From contig JAJQIQ010000067.1 of the NCBI GenBank assembly GCA_021199135.1, positions 1 through 14,143 on the forward strand: a DNA stretch of 14,143 nucleotides, in the 5' to 3' direction. The translations under genes were made by a program, and so were the position numbers. Shown piece after piece: positions 1 through 6,358 of this stretch. The notes beneath the pieces were generated by a model, which searched no databases, was not told where the DNA came from, and was given only the letters and a program-made list of their open reading frames with translations. Source of the DNA: Clostridiales bacterium. GTDB lineage: Bacteria > Bacillota > Clostridia > Lachnospirales > Lachnospiraceae. Numbering within the stretch: the first letter of the stretch is position 1; each line of letters starts with the position of its first letter.

Positions 1-716
1 TTCGAGACGCTCCACCGCCTCTTCTGGATGGACTGTGTGGTCAAAAAGCAGAACAGCGCTATGACCGTCACGTAGTAGACGATGCCGTTTATGTCGAAGC
101 ACCCGCCGCCGAAATTCTCAAACGGCGCGTACAGGTCCAGGGCGCCCATGATCTTCGTGATGATGTTGCCGCTCGATGAGACCAAGGTCTCGAGGGCCGC
201 CATCATGTAGCTGACGAAGAGCACCGCGAACGAGAGCACCGCCGATATGACCTGGCTCTCTGTCAGCGACGATATGAACATGCCTACCGCGATGCACGCG
301 CAGCCGTACAGCCAGAAGCCGAACAGCGACGTGTAGTTCTCGCCGAGCGGGACCGTGCCGAACGTCGCCGGGATCAGCGTCATCACCGCGAACACCACGA
401 TGTCGATCGTGTACACCGCCGCCATCGCGAGGAACTTCGCGAACACGAGCTTTCCGACCGAGAGCGGCGCGGTCAGGGTCAGCTGGTCAGTCTTCGACTT
501 GCGCTCCTCCGCAAAGCTCCTCATCGTAAGTATCGGCACCGCGATCAGGAATATGACTGAAACCGCGCTCAGCGTGTAGTATGAGTACACGACGCCCTGG
601 CGCAGCTGATACACATAGAAATACAGTCCGAGCATGGCGAGCACCGCCGCCACGAAAAGCCAGCCTATCACGGTCTGGAAGTAGGACTTAAATTCACGCT
701 TGAAAACTGCAAACAT
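1..716 (-). CDS. ABC-2 type transporter permease (partial, 3' end outside window)
   Basis: Membrane subunit of an ABC exporter, resembling the GldF/ABC-2 permease family. I translated it by hand: it starts MFAVFKREFKSYFQ, a short cytoplasmic amphipathic start typical of ABC-2 permeases, followed by a hydrophobic segment (about residues 15-35) and several more membrane spans. These include a region with AVPILTMRSFAEER and DQLTLTAPLS, motifs seen in this family just after the first extracytoplasmic loop. About 238 codons are visible and the C-terminus runs off the window. The ATG (714-716) shares its first base with the TAA stop of the ATPase gene (TAATG), so the two are almost certainly translationally coupled subunits of one exporter. 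The substrate cannot be told from sequence. In Clostridia such pairs are often followed by a GldG-like gene, which would lie outside the window. Confidence 0.85.
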   Translation of the reverse strand, partial: MFAVFKREFKSYFQTVIGWLFVAAVLAMLGLYFYVYQLRQGVVYSYYTLSAVSVIFLIAVPILTMRSFAEERKSKTDQLTLTAPLSVGKLVFAKFLAMAAVYTIDIVVFAVMTLIPATFGTVPLGENYTSLFGFWLYGCACIAVGMFISSLTESQVISAVLSFAVLFVSYMMAALETLVSSSGNIITKIMGALDLYAPFENFGGGCFDINGIVYYVTVIALFCFLTTQSIQKRRWSVS

Positions 717-1660
717 TATTTTTTACCCCCTTCCTGCGTGATCTGAAGGAACACGTCCTCCAGCGACTTGGTCGCGGTGCGCATCTCGAGCACGTGCGCA
801 TGGCTTCCGGCGAGCGCCTTGAAGGCCTTCCCGCGGATGTCCTCGCCCTGCTTGGCGTAGACGGTCAGAATCTTCTCGCCCTCCGCGTTTTGCTTCTCCT
901 CCTCGACCCTCTCCACCTCGGCGACCGCGAGGAGCGCGCTCTTTGCGGCCTCCGTCTCGCCCACTATCGTCACCTCGAGCTCCTGTGCGCCGGACATAAG
1001 CCCGACGAGGTTCTCGGTGGAATCGCTCGCGACGAGCTTGCCCTTCGAGATGATGAATACGTGGTCGCAGACCGCACTAACTTCGGTTAGGATATGCGAA
1101 CTGAGGATGACCGTGTGCTTCTCGCCGAGCTCCTTGATTAGGTCCCTGACCTCGATGATCTGCGCCGGGTCGAGGCCGACCGTCGGCTCATCGAGGATGA
1201 TGATCTCCGGGTAGCCGAGTATCGCCTGGGCGAAGCCGACACGCTGCCGGTAGCCTTTCGAGAGGTTCCTTATCATCCGGTTCTTCACGTCGGTGACGCC
1301 TGTGGTCTGCATGGCCTCCTCCACGTAGCGCTTGCGCAGGCTCTTTTCGAGCTTCTTCAGCTCCGCGACGAAGCAGAGGTACTCCCACACCGTCATGTCC
1401 ACGTACAGCGGCGGCACCTCCGGCAGGTAGCCGACGCACTTCTTCGCCGCCTCCGGCTCCGAGAAGATGTCGTGGCCGTTGATCTTTACCGTGCCCGACG
1501 TCGCGCCGATGTAGCCGGTGATGATGTTCATCGTCGTCGACTTGCCAGCGCCGTTCGGACCGAGGAAGCCGTAGATCTTGCCGGGCTCGACGGTCAGCGT
1601 AAGGTCGTTGACCGCCGTGTTGTCCCCGTATTTTTTCACTAGGTTGCTGATTTCAATCAC
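716..1660 (-). CDS. ABC transporter ATP-binding protein (exporter, CcmA/GldA-like)
   Basis: Cytoplasmic ATPase that powers the adjacent ABC-2 permease; 314 aa, normal for this class. Visible motifs: Walker A GPNGAGKST near residues 34-42, ABC signature LSKGYRQ near 133-139 (a K replaces the usual G of LSGG, common in this subfamily), Walker B IIILDEP at 153-159, D-loop GLDP, and switch histidine H189 in SSHI. The C-terminal ~90 residues form the extra alpha/beta domain found in GldA-type and bacitracin-type exporter ATPases. The start codon is GTG at 1658-1660: an AAGGAG site lies 9 nt upstream, and the nearby ATG leads only to a tiny out-of-frame peptide. It is the first gene of the operon after a 333-bp intergenic region. 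Substrate unknown. Confidence 0.93.
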   Translation of the reverse strand: MIEISNLVKKYGDNTAVNDLTLTVEPGKIYGFLGPNGAGKSTTMNIITGYIGATSGTVKINGHDIFSEPEAAKKCVGYLPEVPPLYVDMTVWEYLCFVAELKKLEKSLRKRYVEEAMQTTGVTDVKNRMIRNLSKGYRQRVGFAQAILGYPEIIILDEPTVGLDPAQIIEVRDLIKELGEKHTVILSSHILTEVSAVCDHVFIISKGKLVASDSTENLVGLMSGAQELEVTIVGETEAAKSALLAVAEVERVEEEKQNAEGEKILTVYAKQGEDIRGKAFKALAGSHAHVLEMRTATKSLEDVFLQITQEGGKK

Positions 1661-1763
1661 GAGTTCATTCTCCTTCCCATGCGCGCAAAATCACGCATTA
1701 GCTTTTTCCATTGTAAAAACGTGCAATGACCAATATATGAAAACTTTGTGTATATTTTGTGAA

Positions 1764-1801
1764 CGAAAATAATGGGAGCGCCAAAATATCTTGGCACCCC
1801 C
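1764..1801 (-). terminator. Probable rho-independent terminator downstream of purA
   Basis: In minus-strand RNA the arms 1791-1801 and 1774-1784 form an 11-bp stem with a 6-nt loop, followed by a U-rich ATTATTTT. Two of the pairs are G-U wobbles, which would be A-C mismatches in plus-strand RNA. The structure therefore favours the minus strand and fits the end of the purA transcript ahead of the ABC operon promoter. Confidence 0.6.
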
Positions 1802-1836
1802 TCGTCTTTTTCTTTCAACGATACCACGGATACCAC

Positions 1837-1868
1837 GGATTTCTCCGTGCTTCGCACTCTCGAAATCC
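1837..1868. repeat. Imperfect stem-loop (GGATTTC / GAAATCC)
   Basis: A 7-bp outer stem (1837-1843 with 1862-1868) encloses an internal loop and a 4-bp inner stem, GTGC-ttc-GCAC (1847-1857). A perfect 10-bp palindrome CGAATATTCG follows at 1871-1880. It is preceded by two copies of ATACCACGG. It may be part of a dispersed non-coding repeat, but only one copy is visible here, so that is inference. Confidence 0.4.
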
Positions 1869-1936
1869 TACGAATATTCGCAATCCGCACATTTTTCTGC
1901 GAAAAATGGCTACTTGCTCATATTCGTTAGGGTCCC

Positions 1937-1977
1937 AAATCCCCGCAATTGCGAGCAAGCTCGCATTGCGGGGATTT
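1937..1977 (-). terminator. Long hairpin just after purA, probable terminator
   Basis: The arms 1937-1956 and 1959-1977 are complementary over 19 pairs with one bulged T and a 2-nt loop. The structure begins 17 nt beyond the purA stop codon. Only a short T run (TTT) follows on the minus strand, so it may act together with the second terminator at 1764-1801. Alternatively it is a palindromic REP-like repeat, given the unusually long stem. Confidence 0.55.
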
Positions 1978-1993
1978 TGTCCCCTGTATCCGT

Positions 1994-3271
1994 TTACTTC
2001 CTGTATATTATGTCGTCCCGCCCGGGGCCGTTTGAGACCATCGTGACCGGGTAGCCGATCCTCTCCTCGATGAACTCGACGTAGCGCCGGCAGTTCTCCG
2101 GCAGGTCCGCGTAATTCTTTATGCCGCGGATGTCGCATTTCCAGCCCGGCAAAGTCTCAAGCACCGGCTTCGCGCGGTTCAGCTTGGCCGTCACCGGGAA
2201 GTCCGTCACGACCTCGCCGTCGATATCGTAGCCGACGCAGACCGGGATCTCGTCGAGGTAGCCGAGCACGTCGAGCACCGTGAACGCCACGTCCGTCGTC
2301 CCCTGCACCCTGCAGCCGTACCGGCTCGCGACGCAGTCGAACCATCCCATGCGGCGCGGCCTCCCGGTCGTAGCCCCGAACTCACCGCCGTCGCCGCCGC
2401 GCCGACGCAGCTCATCGGCCTCGTCGCCGAAGATCTCGCTCACGAAAGCGCCCGCGCCGACCGCCGACGAGTAGGCCTTGCAGACCGTGACTACCTGCTT
2501 TATCTCGTACGGGGGAATCCCCGCGCCGACCGCGCCGTAGGCCGCGAGCGTCGACGATGAGGTGACCATCGGGTAGATCCCGTGGTCGGGGTCCTTCAGC
2601 GTCCCGAGCTGCCCCTCGAGGAGGATGGTCTTGCCCTCCTTTATCGCCCTGTCGAGGTACAGCGACACGTCGCAGACGTACGGCGATATCATCTCGCGGT
2701 AGCCGCGCAGCGTCTCAAGGAGCTCGTCTGTATCTATCAGCGGCTTGTGGTAGAGGTGCTCGAGCAGGACGTTCTTCTGCTCCGCTACGCGCACCACTTT
2801 TTCCTTTAGCAATTCGTCGTCGAAGAGCTCGCTGACCTGGAAGCCGATTTTTGCGTACTTGTCGGAATAAAACGGCGCAATGCCGGACTTCGTCGAGCCG
2901 AACGACTTGCCGCCGAGCCTCTCCTCCTCGTACTGGTCAAATAATATGTGGTATGGCATGACAATCTGTGCCCGGTCAGAGACGAGGAGCTTTGGCGCGG
3001 GGACGCCCCGGTCCGTCAGCGACTTCAGCTCGTCAACAAACACCGGGATGTTCAGCGCGACGCCGTTTCCTATTATGTTTGCCGTATGCCCGTAGAACAC
3101 GCCAGACGGCAGGGTGTGGAGCGCGAATTTGCCATAATCGTTTACGATCGTGTGCCCCGCGTTCGCCCCGCCCTGGAAACGGATGACGATATCCGCGTCC
3201 CGCGCGAGCATGTCCGTGATTTTGCCTTTTCCCTCGTCGCCCCAGTTGGCGCCGACGACTGCTTTTACCAT
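1994..3271 (-). CDS. purA: Adenylosuccinate synthetase (divergent form)
   Basis: Catalyses GTP-dependent ligation of IMP and aspartate to adenylosuccinate, the first committed step from IMP to AMP, in the cytoplasm. It is 425 aa, the usual length. Visible motifs: P-loop GDEGKGK with catalytic Asp at residue 12, GGANAGHT with catalytic His at 40, TSSST, and the aspartate/GTP loop TTGRPRRMGWFD. It differs from the classical enzyme: the FEGAQGT segment reads LEGQLGT, so the residue matching E. coli Gln224 is Leu, and the residue matching Arg143 is Lys141. The start is ATG at 3269-3271, with AGGAG 11 nt upstream. It has its own sigma-A-like promoter immediately upstream and ends in a hairpin-rich gap, so it is probably transcribed alone. 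Confidence 0.93.
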   Translation of the reverse strand: MVKAVVGANWGDEGKGKITDMLARDADIVIRFQGGANAGHTIVNDYGKFALHTLPSGVFYGHTANIIGNGVALNIPVFVDELKSLTDRGVPAPKLLVSDRAQIVMPYHILFDQYEEERLGGKSFGSTKSGIAPFYSDKYAKIGFQVSELFDDELLKEKVVRVAEQKNVLLEHLYHKPLIDTDELLETLRGYREMISPYVCDVSLYLDRAIKEGKTILLEGQLGTLKDPDHGIYPMVTSSSTLAAYGAVGAGIPPYEIKQVVTVCKAYSSAVGAGAFVSEIFGDEADELRRRGGDGGEFGATTGRPRRMGWFDCVASRYGCRVQGTTDVAFTVLDVLGYLDEIPVCVGYDIDGEVVTDFPVTAKLNRAKPVLETLPGWKCDIRGIKNYADLPENCRRYVEFIEERIGYPVTMVSNGPGRDDIIYRK

Positions 3272-3337
3272 TGCTTCATATTCTCCTTCTGCCTAACTGT
3301 TTGCGCGGCTGTCCCCGCATTTTTCTCACAAAGACAT

Positions 3338-3366
3338 ACTTTACCACATTTGTCTTGATTAGTCAA
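3338..3366 (-). promoter_or_regulatory. Sigma-A-like promoter for purA
   Basis: On the minus strand a -35 box TTGACT (3361-3366) and a -10 box TAAAGT (3338-3343) are separated by exactly 17 bp. The purA start codon is about 67 bp downstream. The promoter begins just after the stop codon of the beta-CASP gene. No purine riboswitch or clear operator is visible in the short leader. Confidence 0.7.
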
Positions 3367-3376
3367 AATATGATTT

Positions 3377-4978
3377 TTATCTGTCCCACTTGTCGCAGAG
3401 CGCGTTGATCTGATCCGCGAACTTCGCGAGGTCCTTGTTGGCCATGCCCTCGCACCTCTTGATGACGGTGACGAGGCGCTGCCCAGCCGCGATGAGGCGC
3501 TCGTATACGCCGGATACCGCACGGCCCGCCTTCTGCTTCTTTGCGGCCTGCTCGCGGCTTCCGAACGCGACCTGCTTGCCCGTGATGAGGTCGTAGGCGT
3601 CGCCGCTGTAGGGCACCTCGGTCTTAAACCCGAGCGACTGCGAGATGTGCTCGGAGAAGCTCACCGCCGCGTCCTCCTGGCCGTGGACGATGAATACTTT
3701 CTCGGGGGCCTTCTCAAAGGCCGCCGCCCACTTCGTCAGATGATCCCTGTCCGCGTGGCCGCTGATCCCGGGGAGGTTTACGATTTTCGCCCTGACCTCG
3801 ATCTCCTCGCCGAAGAGCTTGACCTCCTTCGCGCCGTTTAAGAGCGAGTGGCCGAGCGTCCCCGGCACCTGGTAGCCGACGAAGAGTATCGTCGAGTCGC
3901 GCCGCCAGAGGTTGTGCTTTAGGTGGTGGCGGATGCGGCCCGCCTCGCACATGCCCGACGCCGAGATGATGACCTTCGGCTGGGAATCAAAGTTTATCGC
4001 CCGCGACTCGTCGCTCGTGACCGCGACCTTGAGGCCGTCGAAGCGGATCGGGTTCACGCCCGACTCGATGAGCTCCCTCGCCTCGCCGTCAAAGCACTCC
4101 GACACATTTTTGTGGAAGACGTTCGTCGCCTCGACCGCGAGCGGGCTGTCCATGTACACCTCGAATTTCTGAAATTCGGGCAGTAAATTTTCCGTCTTTA
4201 TCCGGCGCATGAAGTAGAGCATCTCCTGCGTCCTGCCGACTGAGAACGCCGGGATGACAAGGTTGCCGCCGCGCTCGAACGTGGACTTCATGACCTTCGC
4301 CAATTCCACCGCATAGTCCGGCGGCGTCTTGTGGAGCCTGTCGCCGTAGGTGGACTCCATGACGACGTAGTCGGCCTCAGTGATGTACTCCGGGTCGCGG
4401 ATCAAGGGCCTGTTGCCGTTTCCGATGTCGCCGGAGAAGACAATCTTTTTCGTCTGCCCGTCCTCCGTGACCCACATCTCGATCGAGGATGAGCCGAGCA
4501 GGTGCCCCGCGTCGACGAATCGCACCAGAAGCCCCTCGCAGACCTCGATCTTCTCATGGTAGTCGCAGGAGACGAAATATTTGAGCACGCCCTCCGCGTC
4601 CTCTATGCTGTACAGCGGCGTGACCTCGGGCTTGCCGGCCCTCTGAGCTTTCCTGTTTTTCCACTCAGCCTCTGACTCCTGGATGTGCGCCGAGTCCTTG
4701 AGCATGATGTTACATAATTCGCAGGTCGCCTTGGTCGCAAATATCTTTCCTCTGAACCCGTGGCTGTACAAAAGCGGCAGCAGGCCCGAGTGGTCGATGT
4801 GCGCGTGCGTCACGAAGACGTAGTCGATCTCCGCGGCGTTCACCGGTATCTTCTGGTTCACGTACAGGTCCGGCCCCTGCTCCATCCCGCAGTCCACCAA
4901 TAGGTGAGTCGTGCCAAACTCGAGGTAGTGGCAGCTGCCCGTCACTTCCCTGTCCGCCCCGTGAAATTCTAGTTTCAT
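3377..4978 (-). CDS. MBL-fold beta-CASP RNA-processing nuclease (CPSF73-like, COG1236)
   Basis: Predicted zinc-dependent ribonuclease of the metallo-beta-lactamase/beta-CASP superfamily, 533 aa. Visible zinc-ligand motifs: HAHIDH at residues 58-63, His159 in DAGHLLGSS, Asp184 in FSGDIG. The beta-CASP part shows motif A (MESTYGD, about 208-214), motif B (SASGMCEAGRIRHH) and motif C (GISGHADRDHL), the order seen in CPSF73-like bacterial proteins. A lysine- and arginine-rich C-terminal tail of about 65 residues follows and may bind RNA. It is not RNase J, which is longer and has a different motif C. The start is ATG with a strong GGGAGGG site 6 nt upstream, and it has its own promoter. Its RNA substrates are unknown. 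Confidence 0.9.
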   Translation of the reverse strand: MKLEFHGADREVTGSCHYLEFGTTHLLVDCGMEQGPDLYVNQKIPVNAAEIDYVFVTHAHIDHSGLLPLLYSHGFRGKIFATKATCELCNIMLKDSAHIQESEAEWKNRKAQRAGKPEVTPLYSIEDAEGVLKYFVSCDYHEKIEVCEGLLVRFVDAGHLLGSSSIEMWVTEDGQTKKIVFSGDIGNGNRPLIRDPEYITEADYVVMESTYGDRLHKTPPDYAVELAKVMKSTFERGGNLVIPAFSVGRTQEMLYFMRRIKTENLLPEFQKFEVYMDSPLAVEATNVFHKNVSECFDGEARELIESGVNPIRFDGLKVAVTSDESRAINFDSQPKVIISASGMCEAGRIRHHLKHNLWRRDSTILFVGYQVPGTLGHSLLNGAKEVKLFGEEIEVRAKIVNLPGISGHADRDHLTKWAAAFEKAPEKVFIVHGQEDAAVSFSEHISQSLGFKTEVPYSGDAYDLITGKQVAFGSREQAAKKQKAGRAVSGVYERLIAAGQRLVTVIKRCEGMANKDLAKFADQINALCDKWDR

Positions 4979-5014
4979 GTGTATCCCTCCCCCGTGATTT
5001 TATTTGATATCCCT

Positions 5015-5042
5015 ATTGTACCATATTTGGGCAGAATGTCCA
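5015..5042 (-). promoter_or_regulatory. Probable promoter for the beta-CASP nuclease gene
   Basis: On the minus strand TGGACA (5037-5042, five of six consensus bases) and TACAAT (5015-5020) are 16 bp apart. The pair lies in the short gap between the upstream small gene and the nuclease start codon. Confidence 0.6.
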
Positions 5043-5046
5043 CTGG

Positions 5047-5475
5047 CTAAATCCCGTTTACGTTCACATCGTTCTTCAGAAGCGAATTGTCCGACCAGAA
5101 CAATCTGCAAACCGGGTCTTTCCAGGTCTGTATAAGCAGTTTTCCTCCATGTGCATGCAATTCATGCAGACCGGCTTTTGCCTCTATCTCATTTTTGCCG
5201 TCCTCCCTTAAGACGACCCTGACCTCATACAGGTCTTTGCGCCCACGCTTGGCATCCCCTATCCGTCTGTCAATCGCCTCCTTTGAGCTTCTGGCATCCA
5301 AAAACGCCCCGTATGCGTCTGGGTTATCCTGATTGCGCTGTCTTTTCACGTTCAATTCCTTGCGCTCTGACTTATCATTCAGCCAAGAAATCTCAGCTTC
5401 AACCTCATCTATTAAATTATCAAGAATTTCCTGCTCTTTTTCAATCATTTCGTCAGATTGCATCTCGTTGCTCAT
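5047..5475 (-). CDS. Small protein resembling the HelD N-terminal domain
   Basis: A 142-aa protein not assigned with certainty. I chose the ATG at 5473-5475 because GAGGAG sits 6 nt upstream; the 13 codons further upstream have no such site. Residues about 5-95 are highly charged and probably helical or coiled-coil. The last ~55 residues (LYEVRVVLREDGKNE, then LLIQTWKDPVCRLFW) line up by eye with the HelD region that reads YFGRIDF and then LIYDWRAPISSLYY, just before the helicase core. HelD recycles stalled RNA polymerase, and its N-terminal coiled coil enters the secondary channel. No helicase motifs follow, because the next gene downstream is the unrelated nuclease. It may be a free-standing HelD-NTD-like factor or a fragment of an old helicase gene. 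The function is inference. Confidence 0.55.
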   Translation of the reverse strand: MSNEMQSDEMIEKEQEILDNLIDEVEAEISWLNDKSERKELNVKRQRNQDNPDAYGAFLDARSSKEAIDRRIGDAKRGRKDLYEVRVVLREDGKNEIEAKAGLHELHAHGGKLLIQTWKDPVCRLFWSDNSLLKNDVNVNGI

Positions 5476-5518
5476 AATCCGCTCCTCTTTTAAACGTAAA
5501 TTTCCTGTTTGCAATATC

Positions 5519-5535
5519 TTCCCAGTGTCTGGGAA
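5519..5535. other. Small hairpin between DUF4160 gene and HelD-like gene
   Basis: TTCCCAG and CTGGGAA form a perfect 7-bp stem with a 3-nt loop, 9 nt after the DUF4160 stop codon. No T run follows on either strand, so it is at best a weak terminator or an RNA processing/stability element. Confidence 0.35.
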
Positions 5536-5544
5536 AGACCCGTT

Positions 5545-5823
5545 CTAGCAAAAAAACCTTATCTCTCCAAAATATTCTTTCCACTTTTCCATCACAAAAT
5601 CACTTCTCGCTTCAATAACGCGCATTATTTTATGAAGTACATGATCCGGGATCTCGGAATTGTTGTTGCATAAATAGCATTTTCCAGTGCTAGTAATCCA
5701 TATTTTTGTTGCATTAGCCGCTGGATTGTCTTTTGAGACATGGACATGTATGGGCTCCAGTGGCATATTTTCGTTTGTCCAAAAATATACCCAGTAGCTC
5801 CCGACCTTAAAAACCTGCGGCAT
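5545..5823 (-). CDS. DUF4160 family protein
   Basis: A 92-aa protein with the DUF4160 layout: MPQVFKVGSYWVYFWTNE at the start, the IHVHVS segment (His26, His28) where the family has PHVHV, and the C-terminal MEKWKEYFG. A CYLC pair (Cys49 and Cys52) is unusual and might bind metal. DUF4160 genes typically sit in two-gene cassettes with a small partner (often DUF2442) and have been suspected of toxin-antitoxin-like roles; no activity is established here. The start overlaps the end of the upstream gene by 17 nt, and its GGAGG site lies inside that gene, so the two are probably coupled in translation. Confidence 0.75.
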   Translation of the reverse strand: MPQVFKVGSYWVYFWTNENMPLEPIHVHVSKDNPAANATKIWITSTGKCYLCNNNSEIPDHVLHKIMRVIEARSDFVMEKWKEYFGEIRFFC

Positions 5824-6079
5824 TGTCCAATCCTCCCTCCTGTGAAAATTCCATTATCAGATGTGCGGTGGACCTTATTATTTCATTCAATTGGTCTATA
5901 TCGCCCTTTGTAAATTGATAAACATCCTCCCACGCATAATCCGGGAGCCAGCATATAGCATGACGAAAGCAATACTTCTCATCTGGCTTCTCAACATATA
6001 CTTTGACGCGGCCATCACCCTGCATTTCAGAGTGAACAATCTCCGTTCCGTCATTCAATGTCATAAAAGGATACATCAT
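5807..6079 (-). CDS. Unrecognised 90-aa protein, partner of the DUF4160 gene
   Basis: Begins MMYPFMTLNDGTEIVHSE and ends EFSQEGGLDNAAGF. I recall similar small hypothetical proteins in Firmicutes but cannot name a family. It is acidic and soluble, with no signal peptide or membrane segment; the pattern suggests a small beta-rich N-terminal half followed by a helix (about residues 58-80). The ATG has GGAGGAG 8-9 nt upstream and a strong promoter about 40 bp upstream. It occupies the position that DUF2442 genes normally hold next to DUF4160, so it may do the same job with a different fold; that is inference. Confidence 0.65.
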   Translation of the reverse strand: MMYPFMTLNDGTEIVHSEMQGDGRVKVYVEKPDEKYCFRHAICWLPDYAWEDVYQFTKGDIDQLNEIIRSTAHLIMEFSQEGGLDNAAGF

Positions 6080-6119
6080 CGCTTTTTCTCCTCCATCAAA
6101 AAATTACTCTCATACCATC

Positions 6120-6148
6120 ATTATACGTTATCCGCATTTGCTTTGCAA
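6120..6148 (-). promoter_or_regulatory. Promoter for the 90-aa/DUF4160 gene pair
   Basis: On the minus strand TTGCAA (6143-6148) and a perfect TATAAT (6120-6125) are 17 bp apart. The start codon of the 90-aa gene follows about 41 bp after the -10 box. Confidence 0.7.
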
Positions 6149-6206
6149 GCACGGTGATGGCGATTATTCCTATTCGACATCCCGTACCTCGGCAATCATC
6201 TCCGTC

Positions 6207-6293
6207 TTAATCGATGAGCCCCATCTTGTCAACATATGTGTCGGACAATATGTCCTTAAATGGTTTATTTCCCGGATTAAGGTATATTCCCAT
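6207..6293 (-). pseudogene. Remnant of an AAA-ATPase/PD-(D/E)XK-type gene (N-terminus only)
   Basis: Only 28 codons remain: MGIYLNPGNKPFKDILSD, then TYVDKMGLID and a stop. This matches the conserved N-terminus of the large family of AAA-ATPase-like proteins with a C-terminal nuclease-type domain (MGIYLNPGN... YVDKTGLI...), which normally run to 500 or more residues with a Walker A motif soon after. The ATG has a very good GGGAGGTG site and a promoter upstream, so the 5' end is intact while the rest is gone. The sequence after the stop does not recover the family in any frame I could read. It is most likely a deletion scar, though a translated 28-aa peptide is possible. Confidence 0.6.
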
Positions 6294-6329
6294 TGCAGCA
6301 CCTCCCTCGCTTTCTCCGTGGTCATTGAC

Positions 6330-6358
6330 ATTATAACACATCCGCTGGCGCATTTGAA
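6330..6358 (-). promoter_or_regulatory. Promoter of the truncated AAA-ATPase gene
   Basis: TTCAAA (6353-6358) and a perfect TATAAT (6330-6335) are 17 bp apart on the minus strand. The -10 box overlaps the hsdR stop codon. It may now mainly feed the downstream small genes. Confidence 0.55.

Larger units (their letters stand above)
1661..1993. other. Intergenic region with hairpins, terminators and a probable ABC-operon promoter
   Basis: This 333-bp non-coding gap separates purA from the ABC operon. The half nearest purA holds a long hairpin, a 10-bp palindrome (1871-1880), a tandem 9-bp direct repeat (ATACCACGG at about 1821-1838) and a smaller hairpin with arms around 1889-1908. The half nearest the ABC operon is AT-rich. 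It should contain the operon's promoter; the best -10 candidate on the minus strand is TACAAT (1710-1715), but I see no convincing -35 at the right distance. Open reading frames crossing this gap show no family resemblance and I treat them as chance. Confidence 0.6.

Noticed and set aside
1657..2138. Several open frames in the purA-ABC gap on both strands
   Set aside because: They cross hairpins and terminator-like sequence, contain low-complexity translations, and lack coding signals or family matches.
3250..3280. A four-codon reading frame (MKQW) overlapping the purA start
   Set aside because: Its ATG is only about 3 nt from the AGGAG site, too close for good initiation, and nothing shows leader-peptide control. 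The purA ATG downstream is the better start.
2948..3358. Plus-strand open frames opposite purA, hsdM, hsdR and the nuclease gene
   Set aside because: These are mirror frames of GC-rich genes; translations are arginine- or serine-rich without domains, and the minus-strand genes carry clear motifs.
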